This document shows positions 12,183 to 23,854 of a DNA stretch of 64,000 nt, piece by piece. The stretch's first letter is position 1; every line of letters starts with the position of its first letter. A program made the translations under genes and the position numbers. This DNA comes from Benincasa hispida. Lineage: Eukaryota; Streptophyta; Magnoliopsida; Cucurbitales; Cucurbitaceae. The notes under the pieces were generated by a model that did no database searches, was not told where the DNA came from, and saw only the letters and a program-made list of their open reading frames with translations. The stretch is taken from the NCBI RefSeq assembly GCF_009727055.1, contig NC_052356.1, positions 6,237,629 through 6,301,628 on the forward strand, in the 5' to 3' direction.

Positions 12183-12834
12183 TTAAAGTGAAGAATTAGA
12201 AACATGTTTTTCATTTGGATTTTCATGGTCAAAAGAGTGAAGAGATGTATGAGAAGAATTATGAGTAATCAAATCAAAATCATAGTGAATGGAAGGGGCT
12301 ACCAAACAATGAGAAGTTTTGTATAACATGGAATCAACAATGTAATCAATTTCATCATATGTGTCCATGGAGCAAAGAGAATAATATTCCTCCGAAAATC
12401 TCATGGCGTCATAAAGGTTAAAAGATTTCAACTCCATCAAATTCTACTGACAACGACCCTTTATCTACATCAATTATTATCTTTGCAGTTTTCATGAAGG
12501 GTCTACCAAGTAGAATGTTAGAGGAAGAAGAAGAGTATGGTTCATCCATTTTTAGAATGTAAAAATTAACAGGAAAGATTAATTCTCTGACTCTCAACAA
12601 AACATCTTCTACAATGCCTAGGGGTTGAATATATGACCTATTTTCTAGTTGTATGCAAACATTCGTTTTTTGTAGGCTATTCAATTTGAGATCTTCATAG
12701 ACATGAAAATGCATGACATTTATTGATGCACCTAGGTCTAGCATGACATGAGTGATAATTCTATCTCCTATTTTGCATGGTAAGGTAAACATTTCCGGAT
12801 CTCTACATTTTTTAGACATATCTTTTTTAAGCAA
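12183..12834 (-). pseudogene. RLG-1 aspartic protease
   Basis: Retropepsin of a gypsy element, best in the frame 12418-12834 and continued in another frame to 12183. Near residue 32 the active site reads LDLGASINVM; Athila-type proteases often have DLGAS in this place. NILLGRPFMKTAKIIIDVDKG follows as the second conserved block (ILLGRPF flap/core) and then SVEFDG. The shifted frame then continues NLYDAMRF, so there is a frameshift near 12430. It would cleave the gag precursor. It is not followed by RT. Confidence 0.8.
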
Positions 12835-13082
12835 AGTAGAGACATTCTTACTAACTAGTTATTCTCTCCTCTTCATCCCCTTTTCTTTTCTTAGTACACA
12901 AGTCTTTTAGAAATTTAGCATACCTAGGTATTTGTTGAACAACATTAAGAAAAGCGATATTAATTTATACCTTTTTGAACATCTCAATTTGCTCATGGTC
13001 AACATCTTCTACCTTAGGTCTCGCTAATCTACTAGGGAATGGTGCCTTGGGTACATGCGACTCTACTTTAGGGGGAGAATAA

Positions 13083-14217
13083 TCACATACCTCGGGAAAA
13101 ATAAGTCTCTTTTGGCTCACTTATCTTACTCTCTTGTTCTTTCATTACCTTTTCTTGCTTCTTGCGAGGAGATTGAACTGGGTTTGCATCTTGAGAGGAA
13201 AAAGGGATTTCCTTACCGCTTCTTAGAGTGATTGCACTTATGTTTGCATGTTCCGGTTGGGCGGAGAGCTTTCTAGATGATTTACTCTCAAGCTTGCTTA
13301 CCACAATTGCAAGTTGTGTGATTTGAAGGCCTAAGTTTGAGAAGCCTTGTCTAGTCTCTTGTTGAAAGGATTTAGTGTCTTGTTGAAGTTGCTTGGTTTT
13401 TTTATGAAGTCGAATGTTATCCTTTTGCAAATTATGGAGTTCTTGTTGAAAATTTAACGAATGGTCAGCAAGGGTTTTTACTACGTCTTCTAGAGACTAC
13501 TTGAGGAGCTTGAGGAAGATGGTGGGTTCCGGTTCTTAAATTGCCCTTGAGATCCCCACTTGAAATTGGGATGATCTTTCCATCCTTAGTTATAAGTTTG
13601 CCCATGGGGGTGGATTTTCATTGAAATCTACCAATGGCATTGACTTGGGCTTGTGAGCAAGCCTCAGAATTGTGATCAACTAATCCACACGCCCCACACG
13701 GTTTGACTTGAGGAAGACCTCCTTGGGCTACCTGAGTAAAAAGAGAAACTAGATTAGATACTTGCGATCTAAACTCACTTACTTTACTAGATTGAACAAC
13801 AGAGTTTTCAAGAGTCCTTGTCCCAAAATTCTGGGAATTCTCCACCATGATGATATGAGTTGGCTGGCTTCATCGGTGTTTTGTCTACAAAAGCTCCACC
13901 GACGGCCACATCTATATTGCTTCTCTTGGGTGGGAGTAAATCTGAATAAAAGTATTGAATTAGATATTACTCAAAAATTTTATGGCGTGGAAAAGATGCA
14001 TATAACTGTTTGTATCTTTCCCAATATTCATACAAAAACTCTCCTACACTTTATTTAATTCCATAAATCTCTTTTCTTATGTTATGAGCTTTAGATGCTG
14101 GACAAAATTTTTCTAAAAATTTCTTTTTTAACCCACTCCATGTAGTAATAGAACCCGTCGGTAGGTAGTATAGCCAATCCTTAGCCACATCCTTCAAGGA
14201 GAAGGGGAAGGCTTGTT
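13083..14217 (-). pseudogene. RLG-1 gag, C-terminal part
   Basis: Gag of an Athila-like element in several frames. Upstream end near 14217: AFPFSLKDVAKDWLYYLP, then GSITTWSGLKKKFLEKFCPA and YEYWERYKQLYASFP, typical of the retrotransposon gag domain. Next come a block with GGAFVDKTP and the cysteine-rich CGACGLVDHNSEAC (13618-13848). Last is a coiled-coil-like stretch rich in Q, K and E (13083-13430) with ISAITLRSGKEIP. Stops and shifts are frequent, for example after RKEIYGIK. The product would form virus-like particles. The N-terminal part lies beyond the mitochondrial insert. Confidence 0.85.
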
Positions 14218-14820
14218 GCAGCTTGGATTATCGTAGAATAAGAGGATTTGTCTTTCTTAGCTCAGAAAATGACTTCAGTTTAAAGACCACTGTTGGAAGG
14301 CGAGGGAGTCACTTGTCTAGTCTCGTGGTGCACTCACTCCTGTTACGAGAACGAAATGACGCCCCAGCTTGACTCAAGACCCAGACTTCTTACAACTCAC
14401 ACCATGTTGGTTTAGTAATTAGGGGGCGGCGGGAGATTGATTGAAAAGGCAACCCAGACGCCCCTCCCCCTAGCCGCCTACCTACTCGTGCTCGTAGCTC
14501 GATCAAAGGTCGATGAGTATGGTCCGGCAAAAAATAGAAGTCATTCGTCTTGACGTGATACGTGATTTGCTTAGTAGTGCTTCGCCACTGCCGTAGCTAG
14601 CGGAAATTTCTTAATGGTAGAGCATAGCCTTGCCAAGGCTGAGGTTGAGGGTTTAAGTCCCTCCTTCTGCTCAAGGCTTCTTCGTTTAGTGGTAACGCGT
14701 AGAGTGCATAAGCCCCCTTAGAAATAGGGGCGAGTAGCAAGTAGCCCCTTGTTTGTATAGGGTTCCAAACCAATCAGCCTAATAATAAGAAAGGGGCTTT
14801 CCATTTTGTTTTAGCGTGTA
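14218..14820. other. Mitochondrial DNA insert (NUMT) in gag
   Basis: About 600 bp that is richer in GC than its surroundings and interrupts the gag reading. Gag text runs up to EQLNLH at about 14821 on the right and resumes with AFPFSLKD at about 14217 on the left; these are adjacent in gag proteins of this type. The insert contains a trnG(GCC) sequence like that of plant mitochondria and a hairpin-like run with CCCTTAGAAATAGGGG. The left border is uncertain by some tens of bases. Origin from the mitochondrion is inferred from the tRNA. Confidence 0.75.
14600..14671 (+). tRNA. trnG: Mitochondrial-type tRNA-Gly(GCC), relic in nuclear DNA
   Basis: 72 nt from GCGGAAA to CTTCTGCT. The anticodon loop TTGCCAA gives GCC (glycine), flanked by a short AGCC/GGCT stem. 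The T arm GAGGG-TTTAAGT-CCCTC is complete and the acceptor stem pairs with one G-T. The 5' side of the D stem (TTCTTAA) differs from what I recall of the mitochondrial gene (AGCTTAA) and no longer pairs. It is therefore a relic within a NUMT and probably not a working gene. Confidence 0.8.
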
Positions 14821-15175
14821 ATGTAGGTTGAGTTGCTCTTGTGTCACTCCATGAGGATGCATCCTGTCACAAACAAGGTGGAACTCCTTCATATGCTTGT
14901 GAGGGTCTTCACTGGTTGCCCTTTGAAAGTAGGAACTAAATGTACTAGTCTTGGTTTGAGTTCAAATGGGACAATTGTCTCTGGGTATACGATGCAAAGA
15001 GGTTATTGATTATAATCCAATTCCGCTAGCTCATGCAAAATTTGTTCTCTTGTTTTGCCATGATGTTTGGTTGTGGTTGTTCTTCTTCTTGATCCAACTC
15101 TTCAAATTCTTAGTACTCTATTTTAGCACTTTCCCTTCGTAATCTCCTTTTCTCATGGTCAATATCTACAATCAA
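14821..15175 (-). pseudogene. RLG-1 gag, N-terminal part
   Basis: Minus-strand fragments ILHELAELDYNQ, then PLCIVYPETIVPFELKPRL, HLVPTFKGQP and, in another frame, SEDPHKHMKEFHLVCDRMHP-HGV. This is the start of an Athila-type gag. The start codon is not certain. The text breaks at EQLNLH, where the mitochondrial insert begins. Two frameshifts are visible. Confidence 0.75.
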
Positions 15176-15307
15176 ATCACAAAGTAAACTCCAAGAGGAG
15201 CGGGTTATACATAAAAGGAAAGTTTAAAACCTACTATTTTTGGTTTTATTATTTTTTTTAAATTTTAAAAAAGGAATTAAAAATTTCTAAAAGGCCTATT
15301 GCTCGGT

Positions 15308-15325
15308 TCCCCAGCAACGACGCCA
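15308..15325 (-). promoter_or_regulatory. RLG-1 primer binding site (tRNA-Asp)
   Basis: Minus strand TGGCGTCGTTGCTGGGGA, three bases after the LTR end. It matches the complement of the 3' end of plant tRNA-Asp at 16 of 18 positions; the two differences are C to T changes. This primes minus-strand cDNA in Athila-like elements. Confidence 0.85.
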
Positions 15326-15328
15326 ATT

Positions 15329-16884
15329 TGTTCGGTGTAAAGTAGGTGACTCTAACTACAACTAGAACTAACACGTGGTAATAGTGGAAGTAAGAGGTCG
15401 ATCCCAAGAGAATTGCAATTAATTGGCCTAAAAGTAGACTCTACTTGAATTCCAAGATGTAAAAGATCAAATGGGGGGGGGGGGGGGGGGGGGGGTGGGA
15501 GTGCTTGTTTTAAGAACTAAAAACTATCTCAGCAAAAAGACAAGAATTGATATAGGAAATTTATTGGTGAGAGAAATAAGGAAGAGATTGTGAGATAAGA
15601 TTCAATGGAAATGAAATCTTGGTTATAACTCAAAGCATGATTTATTGGTGAGATAAGTTCATTAAGAATAAATTCCTAATGCCTTAATTAGCTAATTTCA
15701 CAATTAACCCTAACCTAGTTCTTAATTGCTTCCTAAAGGCATTTCACAATTAATCCCTAAATTGCATTAAACTCATAGGTTTTCTTAACTATTCCAATCT
15801 TCAAATCAAAAGATTGAAAATTCAAGATTGATTACATGAATGTTCTGAATTAATAGATTCTTTAAAGAAAAGAGGAAAAGAAGTCAACATTTTCCATCAA
15901 GACTACTAATTGTTGCAACTACAATTACAATTTTGTTATAGAACCATGTAATTTTTGCATACAAAAATTGATTAATCTTGAGTTGTCAATTCAATCTTAA
16001 TCAATTTTATTCTCAATCCCAGTAAGAACATTCAAAGGAAAGTAATTACATGAAAGAAAATTCAAGAAAATGCTCAAGAAAAGGCCTAATTACATAGTTC
16101 CCCAAGAAAAAGAATTACCTACTCATGAGGGATGAAATTCTTTAAGCAATCCATTGATAGTTGCATATTGATACAAGTTTTAGTATAAATCGACTTAATT
16201 TCACAGAAAATTACAAGAATCACTCTTGGAAATTGAAGTCTATCTCTAACAAAAAATGGGTTTCTCTCCTTCAAAGTTTTCTCTTTAGAGAATGATGAAT
16301 TTTCTAAAAAAAAAAAAAATGATATCTCCCTTCATTGCTGAAGAACTGAACTAATTTTACCAGCAGCAAAGCGTTATGAGGCGCACGAATGAATTGCGTC
16401 AAAATACGGAAAGAAGAATGAATGCATCGAGTTTTCTATTTCATACTTGATCCTCGATGCTCGATGGTAGAATACTCGATTCTCGACATTGGATGTCCTT
16501 TACTTGATAGCTTTAACTCGATGGAAAATGAATAAGAAGAAACTCAATGACTTGATAGTTGATGACTCGATGATCTTTTCTAGTACTCGATGGAAAATCC
16601 TTGAATACTCAACAGTCTTTATTCGATGGTATTTGACAGTATTCTGCTAAATACTCGATGGTCGATGACCCAACAACCTTACTCGATCTGGGTGTTTACT
16701 CAATTGTCTTCAATTTTTGATTTTTTTGGTTATTTTTTTTAAATCTTTTTGGCACAATTTTCTTGTAATAACTCCAAAATGCTTCGAGGATCGTTTAACC
16801 CACAAAATTAGCAATGAAAGCAAATAATCAACACAATTTTGGGGGAATTAACATAGAAAATATACACCTTTTAAAAACCTAACA
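15329..16884 (-). repeat. RLG-1 5' LTR
   Basis: Right copy of the direct repeat, 1556 bp. It holds a pure G run near 15474-15496 where the partner has a mixed G-rich tract, and a second ACTCGATG cluster at 16425-16715. Followed by the CATGG target duplication. Confidence 0.9.
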
Positions 16885-16889
16885 CATGG

Positions 16890-17213
16890 CTAACCTCCAT
16901 TGCATTGACCTTCCATGCATGCTCCTTCACCACCCATACATGCTAGCTTGGCCAACACTCCACACTAATTCTTAGTCCTCATGCCATCCTTTGCCCAACT
17001 ATGCCTTCCTTTGCTCAACTCACCAAGCAAGGCTCCCGGCATGCCACACACCTTACCAATACATACTCACTCTTCTTTCCTTTGCAAGGAAACGAGGCCT
17101 CTCTTCCCATGACCAACACTTAAATTTCTCTAAATACTTTAAACCAACGCATACCTCAACAGTCTTATTTACCTTAGCTTTGTAAATTCTAAGAGAAGAG
17201 ATGCAGGGATAAT
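16890..17213 (-). mobile_element. Gypsy RLG-2 3' LTR, right (proximal) piece
   Basis: Minus-strand text directly after a gypsy pol-end signature at about 17214-17260 (ATTTCAAGCACGAAATTC then TTTTAAGGGG), which in chromovirus-like elements precedes the 3' LTR. The LTR continues leftwards and is cut at 16889/8350 by RLG-1. Confidence 0.6.
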
Positions 17214-17461
17214 AAATTACCTTCCCCTTAAAAGAATTTCGTGCTTGAAATTTAGTGAACACCCTTCCCAGAACTCCACTTCAACCTAAACATAGTCCAA
17301 CATAAAAAAAAAACCCACAACAAACACAAGATGAAAAGAAAAGTTTTGATTAAAAACTTGTTTATAAACTTCACACACAATACTTACAACCATCACCAAA
17401 GTTTACCATCAACGACTACTTAGTACATTATTCATTAAAACAATTAAAACTTATTTACAAG
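17214..17461 (-). other. RLG-2 internal remnant before 3' LTR
   Basis: Carries the pol-end signature but no RT, RNase H or integrase text. It joins the gag zinc knuckle almost directly to the 3' LTR, so pol has been deleted. Confidence 0.55.
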
Positions 17462-18605
17462 TTAAACACTTGAAGCTTGATTGCTACTCTCCATCCCCAA
17501 TGCTTTCAGACTTTTCTTGTGCATCCATGTCTTCTTGCAACCACTTTGGACATTCTCTTTTGAAGTGTCCAACCTGCCCACATCTAAAACAAATTCGAGT
17601 CCACTAGGGCACTGTCTCCAATGAAACCTATTAGATTCAGAACACAAAGGTCTTCCTTTAAAACTAGCCACAGATTCTTCAAGTTGCTTGATTTCTTCTA
17701 TTCTCATAACCTCTTTCTTTACATTCGTCTTTGAACTTGATGCTCCACCACGTTTGGACTTAAAAAAACCCTTTGCTAGAAACGCTTGGTGCAGACTTCT
17801 TACTCTTTTCGCTTTCTATTCGACCTATTGTTGGACTTGAAGACCTATCCATTATGATCATCTTCTGCTCTTTCTCTTTGATTTTCCTGGGCACTCCTTT
17901 CCACCTTCATAGCAGCTTCTACTAGCTTAGAGAACTCTTTCCACTTTGCATTAGTTGTTACGAGGTTGCATATCTCTTTCCTTATTCCTTCCTTTAACCC
18001 TCTACACCTTTCAAACTCATCCTCTATTATACTAATAACATACTTGGATAACTCTATGTACTTTTTGTCGTACTCTGCTACCATCATGGAACCTTGTACG
18101 AGTTTGAGAAACTCATTCTGCTTTGCATCACGAAATGATTGTAGGTAGAACTTCTCATAAAAAACCTTATTAAACTGACTCTAGGTGGGTTCTTTCATAC
18201 TGCTTCATCTACTCTCAAACACTTGCCACCAATCTTCAGCTTCTTTTTGTAACAAGAACATGGAAAGTGTCACCTTTATATCTTTTAGGCACCTTATAAC
18301 CCTAACGCATTTCTTTATTAGATTAATCCAGACTTCAGCATCTACTGGATTCGTTGTCCACTCGAAAGTAGTTGCCCTTAGAGATTTCAACCTCTTTATT
18401 CCATACTTCTTCTCTGGATCCAACTGTACTAATACTATCCCTTTATTAACCTCTGAGCAAACCGATCAAAGAGCTGTTCATCTACCCTAGTCCTATTTCC
18501 AAGATGACTTGATACACCCTCTTCTTCCTTGTTTTGCCCTTTGGTAGCATCTCGAGTTCCAATGTTGGGTTGCTTCTTGTGTCTACCACTTTTACGCATG
18601 ACTTC
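17462..18605 (-). pseudogene. RLG-2 gypsy gag with zinc knuckle
   Basis: Gag of a chromovirus-like gypsy element on the minus strand in several frames. An N-terminal charged part begins with an ATG near 18602. Next is WTTNPVDAEVWINLIKKC and LQKEAEDWWQVF (18205-18423), the retrotransposon gag core. Then come VAEYDKKYIELSKY and FERCRGLKEGIRKEI (17845-18087). A CCHC zinc knuckle reads CFRCGQVGHFKREC near 17560-17600, in a different frame from the rest. The product would pack RNA in particles. Stops and shifts make it a pseudogene, and no pol follows. Confidence 0.85.
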
Positions 18606-19300
18606 CTACAATATAATGAGTGACACCTTTAGTGATAATGGAATTTTGTTTTACACATGTGCCAAGCACTTAATAACCTTCGTAATGCAACCATTTGGCT
18701 TCAACGCATAGCCCATGCCTTACCCTCCTCATGTGATCAACTAACCTCTAATTACCTTGGCCAAGGCCTTGCTCTTACTCTCACCCACACCATGCGTCCA
18801 CCATGGTCTTGCCAAGCACAACACCCTTGCTTGGTGTCTTGGCCGCAAGTTTCACACCAACACATGGTGTTCCCTAAGCTTCCACATTCAATATTCTAAA
18901 TTAACCTCAACTATCTTGGCTTATTGAAAATATTTGCCGCAAGCCCTTCACCCTTCAACGTCTATATCAACGCATGGTCTCAACACATAGTAAGACTCGG
19001 CCCCATCTACTTCACACTTAACCTTAAAAGATCCTTGGGGTCGCATACCTCATTCTTCCTCTACCTCAATATCCTCCGTCCACCTTTAACCAATAACTAA
19101 ACTCCTCCAATGACAATGTCATCGCCTAACCTTGAAATGGAAAAGCCATTGCTTTCCAAACCTCATCCCAACGCATGCTTCCTACACTTAGCCAATTATT
19201 TGTCCTTTAAAACCTCACTTAACTACAACTTATGTTTTAACCTTTAAGGTACAATTTTCAGCACATGGAATTTTCCTCCTCTTTTATTCCAGTACTAAGT
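18606..19300 (-). mobile_element. Probable RLG-2 5' LTR remnant
   Basis: Minus strand rich in GCGTTG, GGCATGG and CTTGGC words, like the U3 of the chromovirus-type LTRs elsewhere in the window. No primer site or clear ends were found. The forward frames at 18529-18899 are not genes. Confidence 0.35.
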
Positions 19301-20163
19301 AAATCATATACTGGCGTTCAACTCGTTTATTGCATGCTTCATAAACTATTTCGATCAAATTGACAAATTGCTCTAAATAGAACTAATCACTATTTGAAAA
19401 AGCAAGGGATTTTAGATCTCATTAAACAAGAAAAGAAATACCTTTACACATAACATTACGTCTTTTGCATTAAATACTCATTGCATATGTCCTAGAAATA
19501 GGATATATTGGCTAATCGCACTAAGTATAGCATGTGATTATGAGTAAGTTGCTTGAACATGTGGTATATGCATTACTTAGGAAGTGTTAGTAGATATTTT
19601 TGTCAAACCTATTTCATTCATTGGAATCTTACATTTCTCTCCACACCTTGCTTTACTTGAACTGTGGTACTCATCGCACCTCCTTTCACGCATTTTAGTA
19701 ATAGTGATAAAATAGAACCAATTATTCACATTATTGACAAAAAGTTTCGTTAAGATCAAAACAAGAATTTCATCACATCTTTAGAAAGAAATCCCTGAGT
19801 TCAACCCTTAACTCATCAGGACTCTAGTTAAACTTACACTTAGGTTTGATTAGACAAAACACTGCGTTTACATATTAAGGAAACCAAGCACATAATCATT
19901 TCATCACATCTATAGAAACACATCATTAGCCATAGGCAAGAAGGGCTAAGTCATATTAGAATAATTCAATGATCTAAATTGCATTGGGCAACTTCATTCC
20001 TCTAAACTAAGACGTCTTGATTAATTACGCTTCTATCTTTTACTTTCCTACACTTTAATTTTATGCATTTTCAACTATCAATCCACACCATAACACTTCC
20101 CCCTCCCCCCTTACTTCTTTAACTAAAAATGAGCGTCGAGGAACTAATCTTCTGTGCTTCCCT
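19301..20163 (+). mobile_element. Diverged Athila-type LTR fragment
   Basis: The stretch AATCCCTGAGTTCAACCCT near 19790 matches the U5 part of the Athila LTRs at 26951 and 50021. More distant likeness runs from about 19440 to 19990. The start is not seen, so it is a truncated LTR. The segment 20000-20163 shows nothing definite. Confidence 0.5.
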
Positions 20164-20755
20164 TGTTGGATTTGATGTCCTAAATCTCATATATCTTGTA
20201 GTTTGTATAAACAAATTATATATATTTAATAGAATAAGAGGTATTTTTTTAATATTTAGACTACATAATTCAATCCAATAAACTAAGATCCAAGGTTGTA
20301 TGATGTAACTTAAAAATGTATGTGGAGACATGCAGGTGGATCATGTTTAAGTAATAACCTAAACGGTCTGTAGTAAATGGATAAGGTTGGGTATCTTATC
20401 CTGGTGATACTACGGATACGACCCGCTTTGTAGTTGTTACAAGTGTTGTAAAGCACTGCAACTGATCTAATCCTAATCATTCATATGGAGACGTGTGAGT
20501 GGGGGTATCAGATACAAAGAGTTTGTACAAAATCGGACCACGAAATGAATAGTCTCTCTTTATAACACTGTTGCTATAAAAGACTTGCATTTCACCAGGA
20601 AGACCATAGGTGACTTGACCTGAATCCTGACTGAGTTGTGAACTTCTACCTAAGAGGGTGGTCCTTTGATTTTTATGGGTGAGAGTGGCAAGTTTCATCG
20701 ACTCAATATACCTACTATTTTGGGGATTTGTCTGACTGGGGAGTTAGAAACACAT
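20164..20755 (+). mobile_element. Copia LTR, 5' part
   Basis: Starts TGTTGGATTTGATG and follows the copia LTR A family (compare 50612-51480): GTGGAGACAT, GGATCATGTTTAAGTAAT, CCTTTGATTTTTATGGGTG and others. It is cut at 20755 by an Athila-type LTR. The later AT-rich part may continue after 21575. Confidence 0.75.
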
Positions 20756-21575
20756 TAATAACTTGTAGAAATACAAGCTACTGCAGCCTTTTACTTAGAA
20801 TTATGAAGATTGATGAGCAAAAAATGCATTAAAATAACTAAGGATTCATGTGGAAAAATTAGCTTGCGTCGATCAACGCTGAAAATCCCTGCTAACCCTA
20901 TATCATGCGTTATTTTGCATCAAAATTTCTATTTTGTAGTTGTCGCAAGAATTGATCACATGCATTGATCCCAAACCAATGCAAAGTTGATCATATGTGT
21001 AGATCTTAATGAAGATAAGTTGGTCGCAGGAAATGCTGTAACTACAGTGATAACCATGATAGGAGTATGCATTGATACTTCAGAAGAAACAATCATGAAC
21101 ACATACCTCGGGAGTATCAAAGAGATAAGATCATGATGACATTTCACTTATCGCGACAGGAATGGCAGTGATTCAGAGTGGGATTATCAAAGTTGTCAGC
21201 ATTTGAGCTCTATAAATAGAGCCTTGTAGCCCACATTCAAAGTATCCGAGCATGAGCAGACGGTTTTTTAGCATTCTTCATTCTCACAACCATTTCCGAG
21301 TGACGACCGGAGCTTCATCGAAGATAGAGCTTGAGAAAGACTAATCCACTGCCCATCTGTGGCACCACTAGCAGCCTTGACATCTGATGGAAGCAAGAGA
21401 TTGCCTACATCTAGCCCTCCACCTCTCTTTTTACCTCTGTATTGTATTACATTTTGGCTTAAGACATTAATACATTTTGTAATCAATTCATCTCTTTAGT
21501 TCCTTTAACATCATTTTCATCATCATCTTCTACTTTACCATCTTTTACTTTCATCACAATGAGTTAATTATGGAA
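20756..21575 (+). mobile_element. Athila-type LTR, truncated, in copia LTR
   Basis: Starts TAATAACTTGTAGAAATAC, a one-base variant of the Athila LTR start at 25674. TATAAATA lies at 21211-21218 and text similar to the minus-strand solo LTR at 31284-33258 follows (GTATTGTATTACATTTTGG). The similarity stops near 21575, so the 3' part is missing. Confidence 0.7.
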
Positions 21576-22559
21576 TATGGTCCCTTTATTTGCTCGCTTA
21601 GGATATTAATATGATTAATATATAGTACATTCTGATACATTATAGAATATGGTTAATTATGGACATGGTTTATAATCCAAACTATATAAGATAGATATAT
21701 TCGAATGAGATTCGAATATTAAATTCATATAGAATTACAGTATTAGAGAGATTTATTTGAATGAGATTTGAATGAGATTTGAATATTAAATTCATATGAA
21801 TCAAATTCATGTAGAATTACAGTATTAAAGAGATGTATTTGAATGAAAATCAAATATTAGATTTATATGAATTGGATTCATAAAGAGATGTATGCATATA
21901 AATATATGATATTAATATGTTAATTAATTAACCCTATATTAAATATGATTTATTATATAGTTTTTTAATTTATATGTTAATTGATTAATTAATGGCTAAT
22001 TATTCAAAAGGGTGCCAACATAAATCATTTCAAATTCTTCGGAGGAGTTAGGAATGTTTTCCAAGAGCGTGAGCCAAAATGGAGATTCTAAAACTGCGGA
22101 GGTTTGCTTCGATCAAGCTGTCGAATATTGGAAATAAGCTCTAGGCTACCTAAATCAGAATGGCACTCACAAAAATGTTTTAACATTGAGTTGAATTGAA
22201 CATTGAAGAGATTAGTTGACAACAGTAAATAGATGGGCGCCTAATTCCAATACAATAGGGGTCTATTAGTGCAAGTAATTTGAACACCATGATTGATGAG
22301 TGGGTAGGTACACCTCTCGCCTAGTGGGAAGTAGTGAGTCTTGTCTCTCCCCCCTCCCCCTTCCCCTATCCTCCCCACCTTAATTAACAAATGATGGAGA
22401 ATGAATGTTAGTATAAATATGTGATATTTATGTTAATTAATTAACTGTATATTAAATATGATTTAATATATCATTATTTAATTTATATATTAATTGATTA
22501 ACTAATAGTTAATTAATCAATTAACAAATGATGGAAAGTGGGAAGAAATGGAGAGGGGG
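21576..22559 (+). other. AT-rich LTR-like sequence
   Basis: Very AT-rich with repeated GAATGAGATTTGAATATTAA words and ATTAATTAA runs, as in the copia LTR A (51950-52320). No coding content. Probably the remaining part of the interrupted copia LTR. Confidence 0.45.
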
Positions 22560-23226
22560 TTACCCTTTCCCTATAAATATACCATTATAACCCTTTTAGG
22601 ATAAGAGATTTTTGTGAAAAACTTATCCTAGCCTCCACTCTCATATTCTCTCTACTATACTCTCTCAAGAACATTCCATATTTCAAGGTATTAGAGCTCA
22701 TACATTTAGCTCCTTGGAATCTTAGAGCATAACGGAGAAGCTCTTGCAGTAATGTCTTTTTTCGTTGAGAGGTTCGAATTTGTTCGCATGCAAAGGAGAG
22801 GAAATCGTGAAGAAAGGGGAATCTTCAAGGGTGAGTTTTTTTCTTCCCTTTCTTCTCTTCTTCTTCATTAGAAGCATGCTTAGGTTTATTTAATGTTTAT
22901 CTTATTCTTGTGTGAATTAGTTTACTATTTTTATGTTTTATAAAATCGATTTTCAAATTGCACGGTGATCACATGCTTCCGCTGATTCCCTTCATCCCTA
23001 TGGTTCGACCCAGGATTTGCCGCTTGTGCTACTAGTTAGTATAAGTAGTATATTTGACGATTTACACATATTATTTGATTAGTAGAGATTTGAAAGTGAC
23101 AACAACATCCTTCTCTGTCAAATTTCCACCGTTACCAAGGAAGCCAATTAATTATTCTTAGTTAATTTTTTGTTATAGTTTCTTTTGCTTTGATTTTTTT
23201 TCCTTTTTGTGTCAGTGTTCTAACCA
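22560..23226 (+). mobile_element. Gypsy LTR end and decayed primer site
   Basis: TATAAATA at 22572-22579. Later CCCTATGGTTCGACCC, a block common just before the LTR end of Athila/Tat-like elements. TTCCACCGTTACCAAGGA (23125-23141) then sits where the tRNA-Asp primer site would be and keeps its pattern with several changes. The left end is not defined. Confidence 0.4.
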
Positions 23227-23854
23227 TGGCAGGAAATCATTTGCAAGGTTGGGGACAATCTAGTGGAACATCTCAGCCCGGTGACGAGATTAGTGATGTT
23301 TGTAGTTAGCTCTCCGAGTTAACTTCTTGGGTTAGAAAAAAGGTTGCAGGGGAACAATAGTAAGCGCATGTGTGTAGAATTTACCCCTTCGTGGGCCATC
23401 CTATGCAAACATGCCCAAGGTTGCAACTGAGCACTGTGCCACAAAGCTACTCCATATGAATTCCTAGTCATTTGGATTACGATTCCTATTAGCCTACATG
23501 GGAGGGGTCCTTTGGCTATGGAAACCTAGGACAAGACCAGAGACTATGATTCACACTTTGTCACATCCTTCATGTCAATGCATGCTTCTTTGGGCAACTT
23601 AGGTATGCCACTAGAGGAATTGATTAGGGAGATTTCTAACAACTCTTATGAGTGTTTGTAGAAATCCCTCGATAGGAAACCAGAGTTCTTGAGCTTCCAG
23701 TAGAACAACCTCTATTTCGAATATGAGGTTAGAACTGATCCTTTAGAGCTTAAGTTGCCTTATCACTCAAGTTGCTGAATCATTTGGGAGGCTAGATGAG
23801 CCATTGTTACAACCATACTCTTTGGCTACTGAGTTGGGCAGCATTGAGGTAACA
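23227..23854 (+). pseudogene. Gypsy gag-like remnant
   Basis: An ATG at 23227 opens MAGNHLQGWGQSSGTSQPGD and then decays into stops. Later fragments such as YDSY-PTWEGSFGYGN resemble the low-complexity part of plant gypsy gags. It follows a primer-site-like sequence at a suitable distance. It is cut at 23855 by copia LTR B; the host element probably resumes at about 54270. The assignment is tentative. Confidence 0.4.

Larger units (their letters stand above)
8355..16884 (-). mobile_element. RLG-1: non-autonomous Athila-like gypsy element
   Basis: Complete LTR retrotransposon of about 8.5 kb on the minus strand, inserted into the LTR of RLG-2. Both LTRs begin (plus-strand view) TGTTCGGTGTAAAG and end TAACA. 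Flanking 5-bp target duplications are CACGG (8350-8354) and CATGG (16885-16889), one base apart. It carries gag and protease remnants but no RT, RNase H or integrase, so it would have needed enzymes from another element. The gag type and the tRNA-Asp primer site place it near the Athila lineage (inference). A mitochondrial insert lies inside gag. Confidence 0.9.

Noticed and set aside
14600..14671. A working nuclear tRNA-Gly gene
   Set aside because: The sequence is of mitochondrial type, sits in a NUMT, and the D stem is broken.
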